This document shows, piece by piece, positions 33,056 through 37,496 of a DNA stretch of 37,496 nucleotides. The notes under the pieces are model-generated. The model ran no database searches. It worked only from the letters and a program-made list of their open reading frames with translations, and was not told the DNA's origin. The stretch is taken from the NCBI GenBank assembly GCA_016235555.1, contig JACRKC010000138.1, positions 1-37,496 on the forward strand, written 5' to 3'. The first letter of the stretch is position 1; the number at the start of each line of letters is the position of its first letter. The translations under genes were made by a program, and so were the position numbers. The stretch comes from Verrucomicrobiota bacterium (GTDB taxonomy: Bacteria > Verrucomicrobiota > Verrucomicrobiia > Opitutales > Opitutaceae).

Positions 33056-33617
33056 CACGGCGGCGTGCGCTGCACACAACCATGGGGCCGGAGCGGATGC
33101 TTTGATGGGCGGATCGGGCAGCGGGACAGAAACGCGACCAGCCGGAGCGGCTTGCCCCTCCGAATTTGGCCCGCAGCGGGGGCAGTTTGGGGCGCTTGAA
33201 GATTTGCCGAAGATTGGGCACTTTCGGAAACGCCCCGCGCGGCGAGCGGCCAGCATCGGAATCCGATGCGAAGAAAGGCCGCGAGTCCGCCGGACAGACT
33301 TAGGTCCACCCCGAACTCTTCCCTTGTTTCGCCTCCCAACGGCTACCGTTTTTCACCGTTGAACGAGTCCGCCGAAGTTTACCCAAGACACCTTTCCTGG
33401 ATTCGGCGATTCTCCCGGATTCGCGAGCCGGACGATTACTCCAATTTGTCGGACGATTATCGGGCGATTCAAGAGATGCCTCCGTTTGGTCGGAACGCCC
33501 CAGCCGAGACACCGCAAGGCGGGGATAAACTCTCATGGCAACGCCGCCTAACCGGCCTACCGACACCGAGCGGCTGTCGGACGATTAGCAGAGAAAATCG
33601 GACGATTATCGGACGAT
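33056..33617. other. Non-coding region with palindrome and iteron-like boxes
   Basis: Between the ends of two convergent genes (DUF6527 and DUF4062) lie about 560 bases without a convincing gene. They hold a perfect palindrome at 33253-33269 (GCATCGGA-A-TCCGATGC) and two copies of a three-box repeat described separately. Since transcription converges here, promoters are not expected; the content looks more like recognition sites. Confidence 0.5.
33429..33473 (+). repeat. Three-box iteron-like repeat, copy 1
   Basis: CGGACGATTA occurs at 33429 and 33450, and a variant CGGGCGATT at 33461, followed by CAAG. Box starts are spaced 21 and 11 nt, close to two and one helical turns. The second copy at 33578-33622 has the same boxes and spacing. 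The core ATCGGACGAT is partly palindromic (ATCG/CGAT). Confidence 0.6.
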
Positions 33618-33622
33618 TCAAG
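33578..33622 (+). repeat. Three-box iteron-like repeat, copy 2
   Basis: CGGACGATTA at 33578 and 33599 and CGGACGATT at 33610, then CAAG, with the same 21 and 11 nt spacing as copy 1. The sequences between boxes differ, so the boxes appear selected. The copy runs into the stop codon of the DUF4062 gene. Confidence 0.6.
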
Positions 33623-35156
33623 CCTGCCCCAATCCCAGCCGGTAAGCGACATTGCGCCCCCGTCCCGTCCGCACGAGCAAGCCGAGTTCCACCAACTCTA
33701 CGAGGTCGCGATGGGCCGTATCCTTGACCACCTTCAGATGCTGCACGCACCACCGGTTCGTCACTTCCCCTGCTTCCGCAGCCTGTGCAACGATCCGCTT
33801 CTGTCGTTCGCTGAGCCGAGCTTCCATCGCCGGCGTGATGTTCAGCCGGGCCTCCGGAACCCGAATGCGATCAAGGTTCTCGCCCGGCCCGGGAAACGTG
33901 ACTTGAAAATAACCGGTTTCGGTGCCCAACAACGGCTGTTCCAAGCCATGGTTGAGCATCTGATCCCGCATCCGGCGAAATCCACTCCCGCGCTCTTCGA
34001 TGCGATGGAAATACGACAGGCACTGCGCAAGAACCGGGTTGCGCGAACACGGCCGGTATTTACCCTTACGAAGATTGGGCAAGGTGATCGGTGATGGCGG
34101 CAATCCGGGACTCGAGACCACCACGCGGTCAGCCAGAACTTCGAGCATGATCTTCCGGCCGGCATCCTCATATTGACGATGCGCGACGGCGTTGACCAAG
34201 GCTTCGCGCAACGCCTCCACCGGGTATTCATCCAACCGGATGCGATTGACGCCGACGACGCGCATCGGGTGCCGGGTATTCCGGTCAATGAAGGCGATGG
34301 CCCGATCAATCGCAGACGGCATCGGTCCGCGAATGTCCTCGTGATCCCGAGGAGCGCCGTCGGGCTCCGTGCCCCGATAGGCGTCGGCCAAAATGCGGCA
34401 CTGCGGAAAAACGACAGAGGGATCTTTCGCCAGCAGCACTACCCCGGCGGCGGTCGCGTAATACTCCCGCGCCGGAGCGTCGTGCCAGAGCAATCCCCGA
34501 ATGGTGGCACCGGCCAACATGTCGCCCGGCGAGAGCCGGTCAGCCGGCCGCCCTTCCGCCGCGGCGAGTAATCGCCGGGTCACCTCATGATCGAGGTCGG
34601 CCCAGCGCAACCGCGCCAGTGGCTGCGATTCAAATGTCGAAGTCGCCTCGATGGTTTGCGTCGCGATCTCGTTCTCATCGGTGGAGGGCGCAAGACCGAA
34701 CTGATCCTTGAGGAGCTTGGCGAGAGCCGCTCGCACCTCCTTTTGGAGTTCGATGACATTGCCGAACCGTTTGTATTTCGGGCCGTCGTGATCGAGTTCC
34801 CGCAGCAGGGTTTCCGTCCCCTGTTCGCGTGTCACCTTGCGGTCGCCTTTGATAAACGCGAGGACCGGCAACTTCTTTTCCTTCGCCCTCCGGTATTCGG
34901 CGTGGGTGATGGAAACCTGGCCTACCATCGTGCCGTATTGGGCGGCCACGATGAGCAGATAAACCTGACAGCCATCGAGGGATTTCAAACATCCCGCCAA
35001 GGCTTTGTCAGGGGAAGCCGGTTCGAATTCGTAGAGCACCGGCGCACAGTGTGCGGACAAAAAAGCGTCCGTGCTCAAAAGGTTTTGGACGATGACACGT
35101 TCGTCCTCGAGTTCCTTCTGCACGGAGCTGACGAAGACGTTCAATTTATCGCTCAT
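33618..35156 (-). CDS. DUF4062 / HATPase-type / winged-helix protein
   Basis: A 512-residue cytoplasmic protein. Residues 1-150 are a DUF4062 domain (LNVFVSSVQKELEDER, CQVYLLIVAAQYGTMVG, ITHAEYRRAKEKKLPVLAFI), a Rossmann-like, TIR-related fold often found at the N-terminus of NTPase-type defence proteins. Residues about 270-400 resemble the ATP-binding C-terminal part of AlbA/HATPase_c_4 transcriptional regulators (DEYPVEALREALVNAVAHRQ, VVVSSPGLPPSP, RIEERGSGFRRMRDQM). Residues about 446-508 form a winged helix (ERQKRIVAQAAEAGEVTNRW, HRDLVELVELGLLVRTGRGR). The ATG at 35156 with AGGG a few bases before it is preferred over an upstream TTG. It is convergent with the ubiquitin-like operon. A sensor/regulator or defence role is inference. 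Confidence 0.85.
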   Translation of the reverse strand: MSDKLNVFVSSVQKELEDERVIVQNLLSTDAFLSAHCAPVLYEFEPASPDKALAGCLKSLDGCQVYLLIVAAQYGTMVGQVSITHAEYRRAKEKKLPVLAFIKGDRKVTREQGTETLLRELDHDGPKYKRFGNVIELQKEVRAALAKLLKDQFGLAPSTDENEIATQTIEATSTFESQPLARLRWADLDHEVTRRLLAAAEGRPADRLSPGDMLAGATIRGLLWHDAPAREYYATAAGVVLLAKDPSVVFPQCRILADAYRGTEPDGAPRDHEDIRGPMPSAIDRAIAFIDRNTRHPMRVVGVNRIRLDEYPVEALREALVNAVAHRQYEDAGRKIMLEVLADRVVVSSPGLPPSPITLPNLRKGKYRPCSRNPVLAQCLSYFHRIEERGSGFRRMRDQMLNHGLEQPLLGTETGYFQVTFPGPGENLDRIRVPEARLNITPAMEARLSERQKRIVAQAAEAGEVTNRWCVQHLKVVKDTAHRDLVELVELGLLVRTGRGRNVAYRLGLGQA

Positions 35157-35716
35157 GATCCCTGGTTGCGATCCTGCGCCGGCCCCAAAGGAAGACAAGA
35201 ATGCAGGCGGTTCGCAGTGGTGTCAGCGCCATCCATTCGGATTCCATTACCTTTCATGGCGAGATGCCCACTCCTGCTCTCGCCCGAACATGCAGCGCTC
35301 CACGCATGACGGAGGCTGTCGCCACGCTCACACTTAGTTTGTAACCACAAAGCGCACTGCGCGACGGCGTGACGGTTCGGACCGGAAACAATCGGGCGGC
35401 ACTTACCGCGCCGCGGACCTGGGCGCCATGACCGTAGGCGAGACTATGCGCCAAGGTCGGCCGCACGCACCGATCCGCCCAAAGCCGCTGGTTGCGCAAT
35501 TGGTCGGTGTCCGGTATTAACTCGTGCACCCGTAGATCGACGCCATAGACCGTCACCGAGCGTTGAGGAAATGCGAGTAAAGCGAACATTTCCGCGTGGC
35601 CCGGATAGATCGAAAATGAGACGTAGCCGCTCCGCGATTGCATCGAGTTACGTCGCCGCACGCTGGTCGGGCGCAGGCCCTCTGTCTCAATCGGCAGCCG
35701 AGCGTCGGTGCCGTGA
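35157..35716. other. Intergenic region, one doubtful minus-strand frame
   Basis: No recognised gene lies here. A minus-strand frame from 35643 (MQSRSGYVSFSIYPGHAEMF) to 35254 would give about 129 residues. It lacks a Shine-Dalgarno site and any family signature, and its C-terminal part is Arg/Ala-rich, so I give it low weight. The part nearest 35157 should hold the promoter of the DUF4062 gene, but no clear boxes can be named. Confidence 0.35.
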
Positions 35717-35833
35717 TTAGAGTCGCACCCAGCCGTCCGGGTTCGCCCGGAGCCACCGCGCGAGCCGCAGAACGGCTTCCGGCGAGGCCTCGCCCTTTGC
35801 CACCTCCGCGAGCGGGTTGTGCGATTCGATCAT
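35717..35833 (-). CDS. Small protein of 38 residues, end of mobile-element cassette
   Basis: A short frame begins with ATG at 35833, 12 nt after the stop of the preceding gene in the same direction, and ends in TAA at 35717. The peptide starts MIESHNPLAEVAKGEASPEA and continues VLRLARWLRANPDGWVRL, an amphipathic helix pattern with a Trp-rich end. Regular placement and protein-like composition argue that it is real. Function unknown. Confidence 0.5.
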   Translation of the reverse strand: MIESHNPLAEVAKGEASPEAVLRLARWLRANPDGWVRL

Positions 35834-35845
35834 GTCGCGCACTCT

Positions 35846-36079
35846 TCAATTCAATTCGCTCAGGCCGGTGCCGCCGGTTGTGAGATCCAGCATCAACTGC
35901 ACGACGGCGCGTTTCCCGCGGCTATCGAGCCGCACGAAATTCCCCGCGAAGTCCACCTCGGCCCCGTCGCGGAGATTGGCGAGGATTTCCCAGGCAGCCG
36001 ATTCGCCCGAGGACGCGCCCGCGTGCCCGCGGGCCATGCGCCGCAGCGTGACCAACGCCTCTTGGCTGGTCGCTGTCAT
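35846..36079 (-). CDS. Small unknown protein of mobile-element cassette
   Basis: A 77-residue protein (MTATSQEALVTLRRMARGHA onward, ending MLDLTTGGTGLSELN). I do not recognise it. The segment ESAAWEILANLRDGAEVDFA then NFVRLDSRGKRAVVQLMLDL looks like a compact alpha/beta fold. Its ATG at 36079 overlaps the TGA of the preceding gene (ATGA), which fixes the start and indicates translational coupling. It lies in a leftward cassette with a YspA-like gene, typical of phage or plasmid-type modules. Confidence 0.7.
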   Translation of the reverse strand: MTATSQEALVTLRRMARGHAGASSGESAAWEILANLRDGAEVDFAGNFVRLDSRGKRAVVQLMLDLTTGGTGLSELN

Positions 36080-36708
36080 GCCGCAATCCCCGGCCGTGGC
36101 GCCTGACTCGCGGCAACACTGTTCCCAGTCGCGACACTCGGCCCGTTCGCGGCAACCGCCGACGCGAGCGGCCACGTCACCCCGGTGATCTGTGTCGCCG
36201 CATACCGCGCTGAGTCATTCCGCAGCCGCTGCCAGCAGCCCAACGACGGCGTCCAGTGGAACCCATACGTCCGCAGTTTCGCGATGGTCCCTTCCGGCGG
36301 TTTCACGTCGTGGTAAATCCGCACACGACATTCCTCGGCGTTGTCCTCCACTCGCCCGCCGGGGAACTCGACCGTGGCCGACGCGCGCCCACTCTCGTTT
36401 GCGAGTCCCTTCAATCGCGCCTGCATCCGCCGAATGTTCGCGCCATTGTTGGTGAGCGCATAGTCCGGAAAACCAACCCGTCCGGCAAAGTCGGGCTTGA
36501 GCAGTTCCCGCGCGCTGTGTTCTCGCTGGCCGCACTCCGCGACCAATCGTGCGACCTTCTCGTCGTCGGTCAGCTGCCGGTTGCGAACAATCACATTCGC
36601 GGCCTTCATCGTGGCCTGCAGCGTTTCGGCCGCGGCGATCTTGGTTTGCAGGTGTTGCACTGCGTCCGGGTCTTCCGACCGGACAACGGTGGGTGTCTTT
36701 GAATTCAT
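36076..36708 (-). CDS. Mobile-element protein with GFHWTPSLGCWQR motif
   Basis: A 210-residue protein. Two conserved-looking parts match proteins I know from conjugative elements and phages, without a settled name. The first is DEKVARLVAECGQREHSARE (49-68) with LLKPDFAGRVGFPDYALTNN (69-88) and ANIRRMQARL. The second is CRVRIYHDVKPPEGTIAKLR (127-146) with TYGFHWTPSLGCWQRLRNDS (147-166) and ARYAATQITG. The Ala/Ser-rich last 30 residues are probably disordered. The ATG at 36708 overlaps the TGA of the upstream YspA-like gene (ATGA), and its own TGA overlaps the next ATG. It is probably a nucleic-acid-associated accessory protein; this is inference from its usual company. Confidence 0.75.
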   Translation of the reverse strand: MNSKTPTVVRSEDPDAVQHLQTKIAAAETLQATMKAANVIVRNRQLTDDEKVARLVAECGQREHSARELLKPDFAGRVGFPDYALTNNGANIRRMQARLKGLANESGRASATVEFPGGRVEDNAEECRVRIYHDVKPPEGTIAKLRTYGFHWTPSLGCWQRLRNDSARYAATQITGVTWPLASAVAANGPSVATGNSVAASQAPRPGIAA

Positions 36709-37151
36709 AATCTGGGTGATGGTCCGCTCCGCTGGCGCGGACCTGGTGTCAGGTTGAGAATCGGCCGCTCCAGCACCGGCCGCAGGGCCGCGAGCCGGCC
36801 CGGACTTTCCACAATCCGCAGGCGTCGCCGCCGCGCCTTACTCAGCAAATCGTCGGTCGGCCCTTCTCCGGGAAACGCGATGACCGTCCGGGCAAGTTCG
36901 ACCAGCGAGGTATTACGCTCCTCCGGCGTCGCCGGGCCTTCGTGCATCAAGTTCGCCGTCACCTTCAAGACCGGAACGCCCCGTCGTTCGGCCCACGCTC
37001 CGACCTGATCGGCCACGCCGGCACTCCCGTCGGTGCAAATCGTCTTCGCGCCCACCGCGCGCATCGCTCTCTCGATCAACAAAAAATCGTCCGTGCTCAG
37101 CACGTAGTGCCGCCCACCGGTGACGATCACACCCCAAGCCCGTGCACTCAT
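36705..37151 (-). CDS. YspA-like SLOG-family protein (DUF2493, YAcAr)
   Basis: A 148-residue protein matching the DUF2493/YspA cpYpsA-related SLOG family: WGVIVTGGRHYVLSTDDFLL (6-25), ICTDGSAGVADQVGAWAERR (38-57), GVPVLKVTA and PEERNTSLVELARTVIAFPG (76-95) with EGPTDD. The Rossmann-like pocket with TGGR, DGSAG and FPGEGPTD is the expected nucleotide or nucleotide-derivative binding site. Such proteins are common on phages and mobile elements, and SLOG domains also occur in defence systems. The ATG at 37151 is fixed by the ATGA overlap with the upstream gene. A basic, Pro-rich tail (LTPGPRQRSGPSPRL) follows the domain. Confidence 0.85.
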   Translation of the reverse strand: MSARAWGVIVTGGRHYVLSTDDFLLIERAMRAVGAKTICTDGSAGVADQVGAWAERRGVPVLKVTANLMHEGPATPEERNTSLVELARTVIAFPGEGPTDDLLSKARRRRLRIVESPGRLAALRPVLERPILNLTPGPRQRSGPSPRL

Positions 37152-37417
37152 GGCCAGCGATAGCCCATGCGTTCCTTCCGGGTCAGTGGGAGCCCTTGCC
37201 CCAGCGGCACCAGCGCAGACCGCACGGCCGGTCGTTCCACTGCGAGCCCTTCGCGCACCCAGAGCCGCGCCTCCGCCACCCGGGCCAGCGCCGCGCGCAC
37301 AGCGTCGTGCGCGGGCGTGTCTTTGAGACAATCGAAGTTCGCCGCCACCTTGAGCGAGAACTCCGCCTGACCGAGATGGTCGTCGAGATGCGACCGGATG
37401 GACGGATCGACGGGCAT
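37148..37417 (-). CDS. Small unknown protein of mobile-element cassette
   Basis: An 89-residue protein (MPVDPSIRSHLDDHLGQAEF, then SLKVAANFDCLKDTPAHDAV and helical RAALARVAEARLWVREGL), ending TRKERMGYRWP. Not recognised; mostly helical. The ATG at 37417 lies 4 nt after the stop of the upstream partial gene, and its TGA overlaps the YspA-like ATG. It belongs to the same polycistronic cassette. Confidence 0.65.
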   Translation of the reverse strand: MPVDPSIRSHLDDHLGQAEFSLKVAANFDCLKDTPAHDAVRAALARVAEARLWVREGLAVERPAVRSALVPLGQGLPLTRKERMGYRWP

Positions 37418-37421
37418 CGGA

Positions 37422-37496
37422 CTACGCCGCCATCTTCGCGCCCGCCGCCGGGGGCGGCGTCGCCGGTGCCTGGCTCGGATTGGCAAATTCCCGCCG
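37422..37496 (-). CDS. C-terminal end of an unknown protein, partial
   Basis: The minus strand is open from the window edge to a TAG at 37422-37424. The 24 visible residues read REFANPSQAPATPPPAAGAK and end MAA, an Ala/Pro-rich tail. The stop lies 4 nt before the next ATG, in line with the tight packing of this cassette. No function can be given. Confidence 0.45.
   Translation of the reverse strand, partial: RREFANPSQAPATPPPAAGAKMAA

Noticed and set aside
33040-33339. Minus-strand frame of 99 codons after the DUF6527 gene
   Set aside because: No recognisable domain or start signal; it partly overlaps the palindrome and lies in a convergent gap.
33429-33622. CRISPR-like array
   Set aside because: Boxes are only 10 nt, spacing is 11, 21 and about 117 nt, and there are no unique spacers of even length or cas genes.

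Overview
The window looks like a chromosomal segment of a high-GC member of the Verrucomicrobiota, most likely family Opitutaceae. This is judged from gene content: a giant repeat protein with a PEP-CTERM tail, a TonB-dependent receptor with the N-terminal signature VLSPFEV, a paired planctomycete-type cytochrome (DUF1549/DUF1553) protein and DUF1501 protein, and intergenic DNA rich in short hairpin repeats. No search could be run, so the taxonomy is inference.

Left part (1-27.7 kb, strongly C-biased third positions). A 5'-truncated secreted or surface repeat protein (1-6450) is followed by a likely iron/haem cluster: a FecA-like TonB receptor, a HugZ/HutZ-like haem-utilisation protein and a second TonB receptor. 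Next come a PSD1-type cytochrome/LamG protein, a Tat-exported DUF1501 protein and a xylose isomerase, suggesting exported polymer breakdown feeding pentose use. A REP-associated tyrosine transposase (RAYT) follows, sitting between two arrays of alternating REP hairpins, then a convergent UvrD/PcrA-type helicase. A six-helix membrane protein and a membrane-anchored PQQ-type beta-propeller complete this half. Several families of short hairpins, most with GTAG at the 5' foot, fill the gaps.

Boundary. A tRNA-Gln(UUG) gene with encoded CCA at 27658-27731 marks the change to accessory DNA with more balanced base composition. Just after it lie two interlocked perfect inverted repeats.

Right part (27.7-37.5 kb). 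The core is a divergent pair of operons. Rightward are a single-domain ubiquitin-like protein of the Multiubiquitin family, an E2-like protein, a JAB-ThiF fusion (deubiquitinase-like peptidase plus E1-like adenylation domain) and a DUF6527 protein, coupled by short or overlapping junctions. Leftward are a sigma-70-family factor, a small charged protein, an ImmA/IrrE metallopeptidase and an HNH nuclease with a C-terminal glycine-zipper tail. This reads as a bacterial ubiquitin-like conjugation system with its own transcription factor and protease switch, and is the strongest candidate for an under-described system. Beyond it lie two copies of a three-box iteron-like repeat, a DUF4062/ATPase/winged-helix protein, and a leftward cassette of mobile-element genes joined by ATGA overlaps (a YspA-like SLOG protein and small unknowns) that runs off the window end.
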